Shown here: piece by piece, positions 35,600 to 46,215 of the stretch
How the letters are laid out: each line of letters begins with the position of its first letter
Numbering within the stretch: position 1 is the first letter of the stretch
From: Streptococcus taonis
Lineage (GTDB): Bacteria; Bacillota; Bacilli; Lactobacillales; Streptococcaceae
DNA length: 64,000 bases
Assembly (NCBI RefSeq): GCF_029948085.1
Contig: NZ_JARZZP010000006.1
Coordinates: 62,001 to 126,000 of the forward strand
Reading direction: 5' to 3'
Program-made: the position numbers and the translations under genes
The notes under the pieces: model-generated
Told to the model about the DNA's origin: nothing
The model's database searches: none
What the model saw: the letters and a program-made list of their open reading frames with translations, nothing else

Positions 35600-36379
35600 T
35601 CATTCACCTTCTATGATTTCCGCTTCCTTTCGGATTGTTTCTATATCTTCTTGATATTGCTCCTCATCATAGTTAACTAATTTGGAGAGCTCTTTTTGCA
35701 ATCTCTCTCCCATGGGTTTCATAGTCGCAAAGGTTAAGCCACCTGATAGGACTCCACCTAAGATCGGAATAACTTTTCCCATCCCCTTAACCAATCCTCC
35801 CTTAGTCAGATTCACTCCAAAGATTTTCAGAACTTTTTCCAAAATTGGATACCAAAGAGTCTTTGTCAAAGCCTTTTTATTTACAATTTTCATCACTTGC
35901 TTAGCAACTGTAACACCTCCAGAACGAAGTAGAGCGCCCGCACCATTTACTCCCAACATCACTCCCAGATAGAGCAAGAGGGTATTTTTAGCTTCTTCGC
36001 TCAGCTCATTTCGCGAAGTCCAGAGATCATCATAGCCGTAAATATAGCCTAGCTCCTGGGCTAGTTTTAATGAAAATGCGTAAAATTGGGCTACATCTGT
36101 CGGAATGGTAACTGCCATGGCAATACCTCCAGGCAAACCTGCCAAAACAGATGTCCCACTTGCCAGTAAAACATTATCTTTAATACAGGCATTGGCCACT
36201 CGATCTAAGGTTTCCTGAGATAATAAAGCTGTCGGCCCTTCTTCCAATAATCTTGGAATATCCTTTGAAGCCACATCCTTAGAGAATTTGTCCATTAAAA
36301 ATTTTGACCGGTTCACTTTGACGACAGGAAGTTTTACTACCTGTTGCAACACTTGCATCGCCACGTCTTCTTTAGCCAT
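35600..36379 (-). CDS. EcsC-family protein
   Basis: A 259-residue EcsC-like protein. The glycine-rich amphipathic centre (ASGTSVLAGLPGGIAMAVTIPTD, about 90-112) and VNGAGALLRSGGVTVAK fit the family. The second glycine-rich stretch is KVIPILGGVLSGGLTFATMKPMGERL near 215-240. The family is membrane-associated and of unknown function, named after a gene next to the EcsAB transporter in Bacillus; here it is not beside ecsAB. GGAG lies seven bases before the chosen ATG. Confidence 0.85.
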   Translation of the reverse strand: MAKEDVAMQVLQQVVKLPVVKVNRSKFLMDKFSKDVASKDIPRLLEEGPTALLSQETLDRVANACIKDNVLLASGTSVLAGLPGGIAMAVTIPTDVAQFYAFSLKLAQELGYIYGYDDLWTSRNELSEEAKNTLLLYLGVMLGVNGAGALLRSGGVTVAKQVMKIVNKKALTKTLWYPILEKVLKIFGVNLTKGGLVKGMGKVIPILGGVLSGGLTFATMKPMGERLQKELSKLVNYDEEQYQEDIETIRKEAEIIEGE

Positions 36380-36507
36380 CTCTATCTCCATTTTTCATTC
36401 ATATCAAGCTTTATCTTATCATATTTATGGAATAAATGATATTTTCAAGATTTATTTTCTTGATTTCTGCTTATATAATCTGAATAGACAATGACCGACT
36501 TATAGCC

Positions 36508-36533
36508 ACAAAAAAGAGGGTTGCCCCTCTTTC
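36508..36533 (-). terminator. rbfA terminator
   Basis: AAGAGGG-GCAACC-CCTCTTTTTT-type hairpin on the minus strand. Confidence 0.85.
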
Positions 36534-36536
36534 TAC

Positions 36537-36887
36537 TTAGTTTTTATCCAGATTGCGTAGCATCTCGTCAATCTTGTTTCCATATTCGATGGATTCGTCT
36601 TTGACGAAAGTTAAGTCTGGAATTTTGTACAATTTCAAATTGCGACCCAGTTCACGTTTGATAGTACCAGTTGCTTTTTCAAGTCCGACTTGAGCTTTTT
36701 GATTATCTGAAGCCAGGTTACTCAAAATAGTGTAGTAGACCTTAGCAACAGACAAGTCACCTAGCATCTGAACATCAGTGATGGTCACACCTTGGACACG
36801 CGGATCACGGACTTTCTTTTGCAAAATCTCATTGACTTCGCGCTTGATCTCCATGCCCACACGATCCGTACGGAAATGATTTGCCAT
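36537..36887 (-). CDS. rbfA: 30S ribosome-binding factor A
   Basis: RbfA (116 residues) assists late 16S rRNA processing and 30S maturation. The KH-type fold is evident with [34 protein letters not shown] and the C-terminal LRNLDKN. It is separated from infB by 251 bases holding a structured repeat, unusual for genes often closely linked. Confidence 0.95.
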   Translation of the reverse strand: MANHFRTDRVGMEIKREVNEILQKKVRDPRVQGVTITDVQMLGDLSVAKVYYTILSNLASDNQKAQVGLEKATGTIKRELGRNLKLYKIPDLTFVKDESIEYGNKIDEMLRNLDKN

Positions 36888-37138
36888 GCTTTTTTCCTTT
36901 CTCTCAATTGAACCAAAAGCTAGGCCAGCAGACCTAGCTTTTTTTAAACTTATTGATTTTCAATTCAAATTGAAACGAAGTGCAATTTGAACTCATCCGC
37001 TTCTTTCGCCGTGGTGAAAGTGCTAGAACTGATAAATCAGTTCTAGCACAGGGGATTTTTGAGACTCTAGGCTCAAAAATAAGCAATGAAACCATGGGTT
37101 TGCTTGCGTCCCTCACCACCTGAGAAAGGAGCAAAAAA
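36888..37138. repeat. Structured intergenic element between infB and rbfA
   Basis: Four perfect inverted repeats sit in this gap. They are AAAAGCTAGG / CCTAGCTTTT (36915-36942, terminator-like), TTCAAATTG / CAATTTGAA (36964-36991), GTGCTAGAACTGAT / ATCAGTTCTAGCAC (37020-37049), and ATTTTTGAG / CTCAAAAAT (37055-37080). The last hairpin plus a CACCACGGCGAA motif on the minus strand also occur, in opposite orientation, in the grpE-dnaK gap. Confidence 0.7.
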
Positions 37139-39940
37139 TTATCTCTTGATTTCTTCCATGATGTAGGCTTCAATCACATCATCCATCTTAAGATCATTGT
37201 AGCCGTCAATCATGAGACCACCTTCACGGCCGTTTGTAACTTCTTTAACGTCATCTTTATAGTGTTTCAAGCTAGCTAGAGCGCCATCGTAAATAACAAC
37301 ACCATCACGGATAACACGGACTTTAGAGTCACGGGTAACTTTACCGCTGGTAACCATGAATCCTCCGATTGTTCCCACTTTAGATACCTTGAAGGTTTCT
37401 CGGATGATCGCTTCACCAATAACTTTTTCTTTAAATTCTGGGTCAAGCATCCCTTTCATGGCTTCTTCCATCTCTTCGATAACCTTGTAAATGATGCTGT
37501 GGAGACGGATTTCTACATCGTCAGCTTCTGCTTGTTGACGAGCTTGTGGTGTAGGACGCACATTGAAACCAACGATAAAGGCATTTGAAGCCTCGGCAAG
37601 AGTCACGTCAGATTCATTGATAGCACCAACTGCTGAGTGAACAATGGTTACTTTAACGCCTTCCACATCAATCTTTTGAAGTGAAGCAGAAAGTGCTTCA
37701 ACAGAACCTTGTACGTCTGCCTTGATAATGACGTTAACTGACTTGAGTTCACCAGCTTTAAGGGTATCAAAGAGATTTTCAAGGCTGACACGTTGTGTAG
37801 CTTGACGTTGCTTCATAAGAGCACGTTTAGCACGTTCTTCACCAGCTGCACGAGCAGATTTTTCATCTTCGTAAACAGCAAAGTGGTCACCCGCCATTGG
37901 CGCTTCGTTCAAACCAGTGATCGATACTGGTGTTGATGGGCCTGCAACCTTAACACGACGTCCAAGGTCGTTGGTCATGGCACGAACACGTCCGAAAGTA
38001 TTTCCGACAACGATTGGATCTTGAACGTTCAAAGTACCTTGTTGGACAAGGAGGGTCGCAACTGCACCTTTTCCTTTATCCAAACGAGCTTCAATAACAG
38101 TACCAATGGCACGAACTGTTGGATCTGCTTTGAGTTCTTGGATTTCAGCCACAAGTAGAACAGTTTCCAAAAGTTCATCGATGTTTTGGTTGAACTTGGC
38201 TGATATTTCTACAAACTCAGAATCTCCACCCCAAGCTGTTGACATAACACCATGTTCAGCCAATTCACCGATCACACGTTCTGGGTTGGCACCTGGTTTA
38301 TCAATCTTGTTGATGGCTACGATGATTGGAACATTAGCTGCTTTTGAGTGGTTGATGGCTTCGATAGTCTGTGGCATAACCCCATCATCTGCCGCTACGA
38401 CCAAGATAGTAATATCGGTAACAGAAGCACCTCGCGCACGCATAGATGTAAAGGCCGCGTGTCCTGGTGTATCAAGGAAGGTAATCTTCTTGCCATTTTC
38501 AACGATTTGGTAGGCACCGATATGCTGAGTGATACCACCGGCTTCACCTGTCGCAACACGAGAGTTACGAAGGGTATCTAGGAGTGTTGTCTTACCATGG
38601 TCAACGTGTCCCATGATAGTTACAACTGGTGGACGCTCAACCAATTCATCTTCATTGAGATAACCATCTTCGACAAAGAAACGTTCGATGTCGGCATTAT
38701 CCACTTCAACTTTTTGTTTGGCTTCGATACCATAATCCACCATGAGGAGTTCAATTGTTTCCCCATCCAAGGATTGGTTTTGTGTGGCCATGACACCCAT
38801 CATGAAAAGTTTCTTAACGATTTCAGCTGGTTCACGTTTGATACGTTTTGCGATTTCCGCAACGGTCATACCATCTGTATATTCAAATTCTGTTGGCAAT
38901 TCATGGAATTTACGCTCTGTAACAGGTTTTGGAGCCTGATTGCGGTTGTTCTTGTTATTGCCTTTTTTGTTCTTTTTGTTGTTATTCCAGTTACTATTCT
39001 TTTGATTTCTCACTTGATTTTGACTACTTCGATTCTTTTGTTGTTTTCTAGGACCATCTTCTTCGTGATCATAATCGTCACGATTTTTGTCTGGTCGAGC
39101 TTGTTTTTTACGACGTGTATCCACTGCAGGTTCTGTTTTCTCAGGGACGACTTCAACCACTGCTTGAACTTGCTGTGCTTGTTGCGCTTGTTCAGCTAAC
39201 TTAGCCACTTCTTCAAAGATTTCCTCTGGCTCCTTGCGTTTGTTTGCTTGGGCCAAGGCTTCTTTGGCAGCCTGAGTCTGTTTGAAACGTTCCTCACTTG
39301 AACGTGCGTACTCTGCATTTTGTTCTGCTTTTAGGGCTGCTGCACGGGCTTTAAAGTCAATACGTGGAGCCGATTGATTTGGACGTTTGTCCTCTTGTTG
39401 ACGGCGATCGTTTCCACGATTTTGCTGGCCTTGCTGTTTCTTAGCTTGGTCATTAAAGCGACGATTGTCGCGATTACCTTGACCTTGTTTTCCACCATTA
39501 CGGCCGTCGTTTTTCTGACGGTTTCCGTTTTGTTGTTGGTCACGGTTATTGCCTTTATTTTGCTTGCGTCGTTCTGCCTGCTCTTTGGCACGGGCTTCAC
39601 GCTCAGCCTTAAAATTACGACTTTGCGGTTTAGCTACTACTTTTTCTGCCTTCGGAGCAACTGGCTCAGCCGTTTTTGCCTCTTCCTTAGCTACAGCTGA
39701 TTTAGCTGGCTCAGATTTTTCGGCTTTCTTTTCTGCACTTGCTTTTGGTGCTGCAGGTTTTGCTTCTTCTTTCGGAGCAGCTGCAGGCTTAAAGCTGGCA
39801 GCGATTTTTGCAGCGACAGCTTCTTCCACACTTGATGAGTGGCTTTTCACATCCAAGCCCAACTCTTTTGCACGCGCTACAACTTCTTTACTTTCTTTTC
39901 CAAGTTCTTTTGCGATTTCGTACAATCTTTTCTTAGACAA
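37139..39940 (-). CDS. infB: Translation initiation factor IF-2
   Basis: IF-2 (933 residues) brings fMet-tRNA to the 30S subunit. The N-terminal IF2_N domain ([19 protein letters not shown]) is followed by a long Ala/Lys/Glu and Gln/Asn/Arg-rich low-complexity segment (about 55-340). Then come a second IF2_N ([19 protein letters not shown]) and the GTPase ([28 protein letters not shown]). The fMet-binding C-terminal domains complete it. The N-terminal low-complexity region is typical of streptococci. Confidence 0.98.
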   Translation of the reverse strand: MSKKRLYEIAKELGKESKEVVARAKELGLDVKSHSSSVEEAVAAKIAASFKPAAAPKEEAKPAAPKASAEKKAEKSEPAKSAVAKEEAKTAEPVAPKAEKVVAKPQSRNFKAEREARAKEQAERRKQNKGNNRDQQQNGNRQKNDGRNGGKQGQGNRDNRRFNDQAKKQQGQQNRGNDRRQQEDKRPNQSAPRIDFKARAAALKAEQNAEYARSSEERFKQTQAAKEALAQANKRKEPEEIFEEVAKLAEQAQQAQQVQAVVEVVPEKTEPAVDTRRKKQARPDKNRDDYDHEEDGPRKQQKNRSSQNQVRNQKNSNWNNNKKNKKGNNKNNRNQAPKPVTERKFHELPTEFEYTDGMTVAEIAKRIKREPAEIVKKLFMMGVMATQNQSLDGETIELLMVDYGIEAKQKVEVDNADIERFFVEDGYLNEDELVERPPVVTIMGHVDHGKTTLLDTLRNSRVATGEAGGITQHIGAYQIVENGKKITFLDTPGHAAFTSMRARGASVTDITILVVAADDGVMPQTIEAINHSKAANVPIIVAINKIDKPGANPERVIGELAEHGVMSTAWGGDSEFVEISAKFNQNIDELLETVLLVAEIQELKADPTVRAIGTVIEARLDKGKGAVATLLVQQGTLNVQDPIVVGNTFGRVRAMTNDLGRRVKVAGPSTPVSITGLNEAPMAGDHFAVYEDEKSARAAGEERAKRALMKQRQATQRVSLENLFDTLKAGELKSVNVIIKADVQGSVEALSASLQKIDVEGVKVTIVHSAVGAINESDVTLAEASNAFIVGFNVRPTPQARQQAEADDVEIRLHSIIYKVIEEMEEAMKGMLDPEFKEKVIGEAIIRETFKVSKVGTIGGFMVTSGKVTRDSKVRVIRDGVVIYDGALASLKHYKDDVKEVTNGREGGLMIDGYNDLKMDDVIEAYIMEEIKR

Positions 39941-39956
39941 ATCATGTCCTCCTCTT

Positions 39957-40256
39957 CTATTCCATAAGAGACCTCATTTTCTTTGTAAATCCAGCATCTG
40001 TCACAGCCAAAACCTTTCTCGATTTCCCGACTGCTATGCTTAATTCCAGTGTTGAAAACACGGTTACAATTTCTACTTGATAATAATGACTTTTATCTTG
40101 AATCTTCTTGGTTAGATTGGGTCCAGCATCATGGGCTAGAAAGACCAACTTGGCCTTGCCGTCTTGAATGGCCTTGACTACCAATTCTTCACCCGATATG
40201 ATCCGCCCTGCTCGCTGAGCAAGTCCCAAGAGATTGCTTATCTTTTGCTTATTCAA
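39957..40256 (-). CDS. ylxQ: L7Ae-family ribosomal/K-turn-binding protein (YlxQ)
   Basis: A 99-residue L7Ae fold protein ([40 protein letters not shown]). Relatives bind RNA kink-turns; the cellular role is unclear. It overlaps ylxR by 8 bases and precedes infB in the nusA-infB operon. Confidence 0.92.
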   Translation of the reverse strand: MNKQKISNLLGLAQRAGRIISGEELVVKAIQDGKAKLVFLAHDAGPNLTKKIQDKSHYYQVEIVTVFSTLELSIAVGKSRKVLAVTDAGFTKKMRSLME

Positions 40257-40542
40257 GTCCTAACTCTCTTCTTTTCACTTTGTGATCCACATAAGCGATC
40301 AACTCGTCATAAAAGCTTTCTTCAACTTCCATATTAAAGCTGCGGTTAAAGACCTTCTTTTTTTTCGCCTCTAGGGCTTCTGCATTGTCTAGCTTGATAT
40401 AAGCGCCGCGGCCATTGGCCTTGCCTGTCGGATCGATAAAGACTTGTCCTTCCTTGTTCTTGACAATGCGGAGCAAATCACGCTTATCAATCACTTCATT
40501 AGAGACAACAGACTTGCGCAAAGGGATTTTTCTTGTTTTCAT
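40249..40542 (-). CDS. ylxR: YlxR family RNA-binding protein (DUF448)
   Basis: A 97-residue YlxR/DUF448 protein with the RxxP-like basic opening KTRKIPLRKSVVSNE and VFIDPTGKANGRGAYI. The family binds RNA, and the Bacillus member (RnpM) modulates RNase P. It is co-operonic with nusA and ylxQ. Confidence 0.9.
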   Translation of the reverse strand: MKTRKIPLRKSVVSNEVIDKRDLLRIVKNKEGQVFIDPTGKANGRGAYIKLDNAEALEAKKKKVFNRSFNMEVEESFYDELIAYVDHKVKRRELGLE

Positions 40543-40563
40543 CTTTCCCTCCTCTAGCAGCTT

Positions 40564-41700
40564 TTATTCTTCTACAGTATCGTTTTCTGCTTCCAACTCT
40601 ACTGAAGCAGCATCTTCCATGGCTTCAAATTCGCTAGCAGACTTGATATCGATACGGTAACCAGTCAAGTGAGCTGCCAAGCGAACGTTTTGCCCACGAC
40701 GACCGATTGCAAGAGAAAGCTTGTTATCAGGAACAACCACCAAGGCACGTTTGCTGTCGTTTTCGTCAAAGATAACTTGATCAACTTCAGCAGGAGCGAT
40801 GGCATTGTAGATAAATTCAGCTGGATCTGCTACCCACTCGATAACGTCGATGTTTTCTTCGATTGGCACCATACGGTCACTCTTGGCATCGTAGCGAGCT
40901 GGGTGGAACTTGCTAGTAATCTTCTTGATATTAGCACCACCACGTCCAACGATTGTACCGATAGCGTCCACGTTTGGATTATGGCTACGAACTGCAACCT
41001 TCGTACGGTCACCAGCTTCACGAGCTACGCTCATGATTTCAACCGTTCCGTCATAAACTTCTGGAATTTCTTGCTCCATCAAGCGTTTGATCATTTCTGG
41101 ATGGCTACGGCTAACAAAGACATTGACACCGCGAGGGTTGTCTTCAACCTTGTAGACATAAACTTCGATACGATCATGAGAAGCAAAAACTTCTCCAGGA
41201 ATTTGGTCTTGTTTTGACAATTGGGCTTCGATGCTGCCGAGGTTGACATAGATAAAGCGGTTGTCAAAGCGTTCTACTGTACCAGACATGATTTCTTGCT
41301 CATGTTCTTTGTAAGTATTGTAAGTGATGGCACGTGTTTGCTTGCGCATTTTTTCCATGATGGTTTGTTTGGCAGATTGAGCTGCTACACGACCAAACTC
41401 AGCAGGTGCTTCTTCAAACTTGATCTTGTCACCAAGCTCGTAGGCTGAATTAATGGCAAGAGCATCTTTCAAGCTGATTTCCAAACGGCTATCAAAGACT
41501 TCATCCACAACTTCACGAACAGTATAGACTGTGAAATCACCTGTTTTTTCATTGAAATCAATAGCTACGCTGTCTGATTGACCATAGCGTCTGCGATAAG
41601 CGGAACGAAGCGACTCTACTACTGCGTCGATGATGTCTTCTTTTTTGATTCCCTTGTCTTCTTCCAAAATGCGGAAGGCCTCTAGCATTTCTTTACTCAT
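40564..41700 (-). CDS. nusA: Transcription termination/antitermination protein NusA
   Basis: NusA (378 residues) modulates pausing, termination and antitermination. It shows the N-terminal polymerase-binding domain (about 1-125), S1 (EQEIMSGTVERFDNRFIYVNLG), and two KH domains (GTIVGRGGANIKKI and LAIGRRGQNVRLAA). It lacks the C-terminal acidic repeats of the E. coli protein, as is normal in Firmicutes. Confidence 0.97.
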   Translation of the reverse strand: MSKEMLEAFRILEEDKGIKKEDIIDAVVESLRSAYRRRYGQSDSVAIDFNEKTGDFTVYTVREVVDEVFDSRLEISLKDALAINSAYELGDKIKFEEAPAEFGRVAAQSAKQTIMEKMRKQTRAITYNTYKEHEQEIMSGTVERFDNRFIYVNLGSIEAQLSKQDQIPGEVFASHDRIEVYVYKVEDNPRGVNVFVSRSHPEMIKRLMEQEIPEVYDGTVEIMSVAREAGDRTKVAVRSHNPNVDAIGTIVGRGGANIKKITSKFHPARYDAKSDRMVPIEENIDVIEWVADPAEFIYNAIAPAEVDQVIFDENDSKRALVVVPDNKLSLAIGRRGQNVRLAAHLTGYRIDIKSASEFEAMEDAASVELEAENDTVEE

Positions 41701-41743
41701 GTTTTCTTCACTTTTGAATCCTCAAAAGCTATCCTTTCTTTTT

Positions 41744-42223
41744 CTATAATTTTACTGCTAAACGTGCTTTTGATACTAAACTGTATGGAATTTGGACCGT
41801 TTTCTTACGCGTCTTGTCCATATATTCCATGATCAACTCGTCCTCTTCGAAGGCCAACAAGGTTCCTTCAAAGACCTTTTGCTTATCGATGGCTTGGTAG
41901 AGCCCGACATGGATGTATTTCCCAACCGCTCCAGCGACGGCATCCTTGGTTTTTAAAGGACGTTCCAAGCCTGGACTGGTGATTTCTAGGAAATATTGTT
42001 CTGGGAAGGGATCTGGCTTGATGGTGTCTAGGACAGGACTGATAATTTCTGTCAAGTCTGCCGTGTCGTTCAAGGTAATTCCTTCAGGTTTATCTACAAA
42101 AATACTGAGAATCATGTCACTGCCAATCTTTCCATACTCGATATCCACGAGTTCGAAAGGCGCTTCTATGACAGGTTCTACAACTTCTCTGACTAATTCT
42201 ACGATTGTTGCGATTGCGTCCAC
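41744..42223 (-). CDS. rimP: Ribosome maturation factor RimP
   Basis: RimP (159 residues) acts in 30S assembly. The opening domain shows [29 protein letters not shown] and the signature [13 protein letters not shown] (about 85-97). The start is GTG with GAGGAG immediately upstream. It is the first gene of the rimP-nusA-ylxR-ylxQ-infB operon. Confidence 0.95.
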   Translation of the reverse strand: MDAIATIVELVREVVEPVIEAPFELVDIEYGKIGSDMILSIFVDKPEGITLNDTADLTEIISPVLDTIKPDPFPEQYFLEITSPGLERPLKTKDAVAGAVGKYIHVGLYQAIDKQKVFEGTLLAFEEDELIMEYMDKTRKKTVQIPYSLVSKARLAVKL

Positions 42224-42236
42224 CTCCTCATAAGCA

Positions 42237-42312
42237 AGAGGCGAAGATATTTCCCCGCCTCACTTTCTCATATTCTTACTTACAGTATAGCACTTTTGAC
42301 CACTTATGTAAA
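42237..42312 (-). promoter_or_regulatory. rimP-nusA operon promoter and leader hairpin
   Basis: TTTACA (42307-42312) and TATACT (42284-42289) with a 17-base spacer on the minus strand. The transcript then carries a GAGGCG / CGCCTC hairpin (about 42237-42262) just before the ribosome site. The hairpin could influence translation of rimP. Confidence 0.75.
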
Positions 42313-42349
42313 GTATAAGCACTCAGAAGGCTTGATTTTAAGCTTTTTC

Positions 42350-42985
42350 TTAAAATTCTGCCTCAACTCGATAGATGACCTGACCCTTACTTGAGAATTT
42401 TTCTTCATATTCAGTCATGACATTGCCTTCAAAGTCGCTGGCGTGCAAGTCCAACCAAACTCCATTGAGCTTCATGCCATATTGAGAAAAACTCACTAGG
42501 CTATATTCAAACAAGCCACGGTTATCCGTTTTGAAATGAATCTCACCGTGTTCAGGCAAGATACGCTTGAAGGTATCCAAGAAACTCTTATAGGTTAGAC
42601 GACGTTTTTCATGGCGCTTTTTAGGCCACGGATCTGAAAAGTTCAGGTACAAGCGATCAATCTCACCATCTTCAAAGTAGTCGGTCAAATCAGAACCATC
42701 AACCCACAACAACTTGATATTGGGTACAGCAACTTCCAAGACCTTGTCCAAGGCATAACTCAAAACAGACTTTTGAATATCAATCCCGATATAGTTGATA
42801 TTAGGGTTTTGCTTGGCCATACCTGTCACAAAAGCACCCTTACCACTACCAACCTCAACATGGATAGGATTGTCATTTCCAAATAAATCTCGCCATTTCC
42901 CTTTGGCTTCTAAAGGATTTAAGACAACATACTGAGGATTAGCCTCTAGTAATTCTGTTGCCCCTTTACGATTTCTAACTCTCAT
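42350..42985 (-). CDS. trmB: tRNA (guanine-N7)-methyltransferase
   Basis: TrmB (211 residues) methylates G46 of tRNAs with SAM. The SAM site [11 protein letters not shown] (about 43-53), the [11 protein letters not shown] segment and the signature [16 protein letters not shown] (about 116-131) are intact. It overlaps ccrZ by four bases (ATGA). Confidence 0.97.
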   Translation of the reverse strand: MRVRNRKGATELLEANPQYVVLNPLEAKGKWRDLFGNDNPIHVEVGSGKGAFVTGMAKQNPNINYIGIDIQKSVLSYALDKVLEVAVPNIKLLWVDGSDLTDYFEDGEIDRLYLNFSDPWPKKRHEKRRLTYKSFLDTFKRILPEHGEIHFKTDNRGLFEYSLVSFSQYGMKLNGVWLDLHASDFEGNVMTEYEEKFSSKGQVIYRVEAEF

Positions 42986-43776
42986 CTCTTCTTTCCATAC
43001 TTGTCACGGAAGATGCGCAAGGCATAGATCTCCCGATTGACATTTTCTAGATCTTCATTTGTATAATATTTGGCAATCTGGCTCAAGAAGGATAACTGAG
43101 CATACCAAAATAGTTTGTTGATGACTGTTTGGTTGTATTTGTAACCGTAATAAGTCAACCACTCTTTCCACTGATAGTCTGGAATATAGTGACATAGCAT
43201 ATGCGCTACATCAAACATGCGATCCGTTAAACGAACGGAATCCCAATCCACTAAATAAACAAGACCGCTCTCTGTCTCAATCCAATTACTATGTCGTACA
43301 TCTCCATGAACGATCGTTGCATAATCTTCCCTAAAGTTTGGCAAACTTCCTCGCAAATCCTCTACTACCATTCTTAGATATTGATTGTTCTTCAAGGATT
43401 CTGGAGCATCTTTTAACCAAGCCTGAAGCAAGTCAAAAGGTGTTTCTAAAGAATAGCCCAAACGAGTCAATTGCGTCATCAAAGGACGCGAACGATGCAA
43501 GCGGCTCAAAATATTGATAATCTGCTTGCGATTCATATCATAAGGGGTCAAAATTTTACCATTCAACCATTCTTGGGCACACATATCACGCCCATCCGAT
43601 AAACGGCGAGTCCATAATAATTGAGGAGCGATTTGTTCCTTGGCTAAACCAGGTAGGATTGGAGAGGTGTTCATTTTAATAAAGACGCGCTTCCCATCAG
43701 GGTAGCTTCCCATATAAGCTTTTCCGCTTTTCCCAGGTATAGGGGTCAGCGTTAGCTCAATATCACCCAAGTCCAT
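42982..43776 (-). CDS. ccrZ: Cell-cycle regulator CcrZ (aminoglycoside phosphotransferase-like)
   Basis: A 264-residue small-molecule-kinase fold (APH/choline kinase type) with catalytic [13 protein letters not shown] (about 157-169) and the metal aspartate in [10 protein letters not shown]. In pneumococci CcrZ, next to trmB, links division with DnaA-driven initiation. Position, length and sequence support the same protein here. Confidence 0.92.
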   Translation of the reverse strand: MDLGDIELTLTPIPGKSGKAYMGSYPDGKRVFIKMNTSPILPGLAKEQIAPQLLWTRRLSDGRDMCAQEWLNGKILTPYDMNRKQIINILSRLHRSRPLMTQLTRLGYSLETPFDLLQAWLKDAPESLKNNQYLRMVVEDLRGSLPNFREDYATIVHGDVRHSNWIETESGLVYLVDWDSVRLTDRMFDVAHMLCHYIPDYQWKEWLTYYGYKYNQTVINKLFWYAQLSFLSQIAKYYTNEDLENVNREIYALRIFRDKYGKKR

Positions 43777-43894
43777 TTCTTTCCTCCGTATAAAGTTTCC
43801 TTACTATTCTACTAGTTTTTAGGCTATTCGTCAACCAGTCCAGACCTGATTCTCAAATAAAAGCCTCTGGGGTGGTTTGGATTATCATTATAGA

Positions 43895-43930
43895 AAGAAA
43901 AAGGTAAGCACAATCTCCTACTTACCTTTC
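43895..43930 (-). terminator. Terminator at the end of the blp region
   Basis: On the minus strand, AAAGGTAAG / CTTACCTTT arms followed by TTCTTTC; separates pncP from ccrZ. Confidence 0.8.
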
Positions 43931-43937
43931 ATGATTT

Positions 43938-44549
43938 TTATAAATAAAATAAGAGTGGCCAACTGTTGTAAAACATATGGACTAGAGTAGAAACCCATAG
44001 ATTTTGGCTCTTTTTATAAGCAAAGCCCAGTAACAAGCCCCCAAGTAGATAAAAAATAAACGAAGGGACATTAGAAGGTCCATGCATGAAAGAAAAAAGA
44101 GAGGAAGTTAGCACAAGCCCTAACCAAGAATTTTCAAAAACCGCACCTTGAAGAAGTCCTCTGAAAATGAGTTCCTCCTGGATGGGTCCAAAAACTGAGG
44201 TAGTCAAAATCAAAGACAGAGAAATTCCTCTGCTGACTTCCTCCAAGTGTTGAACTCCTGCGCCAGAAGAAACAGCGAAGAAATGAATATAAACTAGCGT
44301 CTCAAGCACACTTAGAAGAAAGATTGCAATGAAAAGCAAAAGTTGTTTCTTGCTTAACATCCCAAAAGAAATCATTTCAAACTTTCTAGCATAAGCAACA
44401 CTCAGCGAGGTTACTAGAAAACTTACAATAATCAATGCAGATTCATTTTGAAAAAAATCCCCATGGTTAATCGTATAAGGAACTGTAATTACGATTATTA
44501 GTACTAAAAATCCAAAACAAAAGGCATGAAATTTATCAAAAAACTCCAT
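43938..44549 (-). CDS. pncP: CPBP-family intramembrane protease PncP-like
   Basis: A 203-residue membrane protein with motifs GPIQEELIFRGLLQG (EExxxR), FSFMHGPS (FxxxH) and LVHMFYNSW (HxxxN). It is the last gene of the blp region, in the position of pncP in pneumococci. Probable role: bacteriocin immunity or peptide processing (family and context inference). Confidence 0.8.
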   Translation of the reverse strand: MEFFDKFHAFCFGFLVLIIVITVPYTINHGDFFQNESALIIVSFLVTSLSVAYARKFEMISFGMLSKKQLLLFIAIFLLSVLETLVYIHFFAVSSGAGVQHLEEVSRGISLSLILTTSVFGPIQEELIFRGLLQGAVFENSWLGLVLTSSLFSFMHGPSNVPSFIFYLLGGLLLGFAYKKSQNLWVSTLVHMFYNSWPLLFYL

Positions 44550-44578
44550 AAAATTATCCTCCCCACCAAACAGACTTC

Positions 44579-44827
44579 CTACAAGTCATCCTTTAGTGCT
44601 AGTCTTTCCAAAACAAACCATTTGAGTAACCAAAATCCGACCACATAACCAGCCCCTAAGAAGATAGCCATTAAAGATAGCATGGGATTTAGGAAATAAA
44701 AGACCACCACAGATACAAAGGTTAGCACAAAAACATTAAAGGCAATGGTGTCAGAAGCCAAATCTAGAATATAGGGTGTCAACCAGTCTAAGGTTTTTGA
44801 ATCTAGGAAAAATAAGTGTTTATACAT
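44579..44827 (-). CDS. blpZ: Small blp-region membrane protein BlpZ-like
   Basis: An 82-residue two-helix protein (TIAFNVFVLTFVSVVVFYFL and LSLMAIFLGAGYVVGFWLL). Its length and its place between the BlpY-type and PncP-type genes match BlpZ. The function is unknown; immunity is assumed from location. Confidence 0.72.
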   Translation of the reverse strand: MYKHLFFLDSKTLDWLTPYILDLASDTIAFNVFVLTFVSVVVFYFLNPMLSLMAIFLGAGYVVGFWLLKWFVLERLALKDDL

Positions 44828-44868
44828 GATGAACTCCTCTATGGCTGAAAAGCAAGCCTTTTGTTTTT

Positions 44869-45558
44869 TTACCCCAAGACCCTATGTAGAAAAGTGAGCA
44901 AAAATGGTAAGTTTGCGATGATATTATTAACAATATGAATCGTGTAAGAAGGATAGATAGTCTTGGTATAGCGTGTCAAACCACCAAATATACATCCAAC
45001 TGCTGTATAAACCAGGATGTCTAGTAGACTAGGAAAACTTGAAAAATGGGGTAAGGCGAACAAAACCGACGGAAATAGAATATCCAGTCCCCATCTTGAA
45101 TTCTTAAAGAAGGCATGTTGAAGTAGCCCCCTACATACCAATTCTTCCATCAGAGGTCCTAGTACTATTAAGGTTAGGTAAACTCCAAACTCTGCAAAAT
45201 TGGTCTCACTATAGGCAATAAACAAATTCCAACCTTCGTTTGTCCCCTGAACGTGTTTAGCTGTCAGATAGTTAAAGCAGATAAGCACGACAGCTGCTAA
45301 CACCGTCAGAACAGAATAGCTCAACCACTTTTTCCTAGGGATACAAAAGAGATAAGCATGACCCGACCTGATTAAAATCCAAACCATCAGGCCTATAAAG
45401 AGAAGACTGATGATGTTTCGGATCCAGATGACATTTCCTACCCAAGACGAGAACTCCCAATAATTTCTCCAAAATTGGGTTGTCCAAAACAATCCGAAAA
45501 ACAAAAATAAATAAGAAAGGATTGCACTCGTTTTGAAAAGAATAGAATATTTTTTCAT
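44869..45558 (-). CDS. blpY: CPBP-family immunity protein BlpY-like
   Basis: A 229-residue multi-pass CPBP protein with GPLMEELVCRGLLQH (EExxxR), VLFALPHFSS (FxxxH) and IHIVNNII (HxxxN). The length equals pneumococcal BlpY as I recall it, a protein that contributes to protection against blp bacteriocins. No blpX-like gene is recognisable directly upstream; a BOX element is there instead. Confidence 0.8.
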   Translation of the reverse strand: MKKYSILFKTSAILSYLFLFFGLFWTTQFWRNYWEFSSWVGNVIWIRNIISLLFIGLMVWILIRSGHAYLFCIPRKKWLSYSVLTVLAAVVLICFNYLTAKHVQGTNEGWNLFIAYSETNFAEFGVYLTLIVLGPLMEELVCRGLLQHAFFKNSRWGLDILFPSVLFALPHFSSFPSLLDILVYTAVGCIFGGLTRYTKTIYPSYTIHIVNNIIANLPFLLTFLHRVLG

Positions 45559-45878
45559 AGAAGCTCCTTCGTAGCTTTGCTATCGTAACTGCCACCAATT
45601 ATCATTTATACTCTTCGAAAATCAAATTCAAACCACGTCAGCGTCGCCTTACCGTACTCAAGTACAGCTTGCGGCTAGCTTCCTAGTTTGCTCTTTGATT
45701 TTCATTGAGTATTAATCCTCTATCATTCAGTCTCGGTAGCTATCACCATAACTTTGATAAGCCAATACATCTACCCTTGTGTACTTTTGTTGCTGTTAAA
45801 AACTTTATATTTTTCATCATCTAGGTAGTCAATTCTTTTCAAAATGATAGACCATCATCCTTTTTCTACCTAATCATT
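45559..45878. other. Intergenic region with a BOX element
   Basis: This gap holds one complete BOX element and otherwise AT-rich DNA; I find no bacteriocin-like peptide with a double-glycine leader. Confidence 0.65.
45608..45712 (-). repeat. BOX element in the blp region
   Basis: The reverse strand reads from the boxA end (ATACTCAATGAAAATC) to the boxC end (TTTTCGAAGAGTAT), with the GTACTTGAGTACGGTAAGG middle as in the serS copy. Confidence 0.92.
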
Positions 45879-46190
45879 TTATAAAACTTGATAGTCTCGA
45901 TGAAAAGCCTTGGCAGATACCACTCTATGATTTGTGAGGTCAAGATAATCTCCTGGATAGCCAAGGACATACATACTATAACCAGCAAAACCTCCTCCTG
46001 CTGTTCCGACTAGCCCGATTTTGAGATTGGTTACAAGAGAAGACTGAAGTCCTACCATTAAAATTCGGACATGATTGTCTAGCCATACTATGTAATTCTT
46101 TTGAAAGGCGTCTTCTACCCAACTTGGTTTCGGAGTATCTTTACCAATTTCCCAAACTTCTACTATTTGATTTTTATATTTTGCTTGCAT
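45879..46190 (-). CDS. Bacteriocin-region protein of unknown function
   Basis: A 103-residue soluble-looking protein (MQAKYKNQIVEVWEIGKD, then GLVGTAGGGFAGYSMYVLGYPG DYLDLTNHRVVS). Similar short proteins turn up near streptococcal bacteriocin genes, but I cannot name a function. It lacks a signal or leader peptide, so it is not a bacteriocin itself. Confidence 0.6.
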   Translation of the reverse strand: MQAKYKNQIVEVWEIGKDTPKPSWVEDAFQKNYIVWLDNHVRILMVGLQSSLVTNLKIGLVGTAGGGFAGYSMYVLGYPGDYLDLTNHRVVSAKAFHRDYQVL

Positions 46191-46215
46191 CTTTTTAATC
46201 TTTCTTTTAAGATTC

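Noticed and set aside
37139..39940. Long frames on the plus strand opposite infB, nusA, groEL and the fab genes.
   Set aside because: They mirror well-recognised genes and have no ribosome sites or recognisable products; they result from codon bias.
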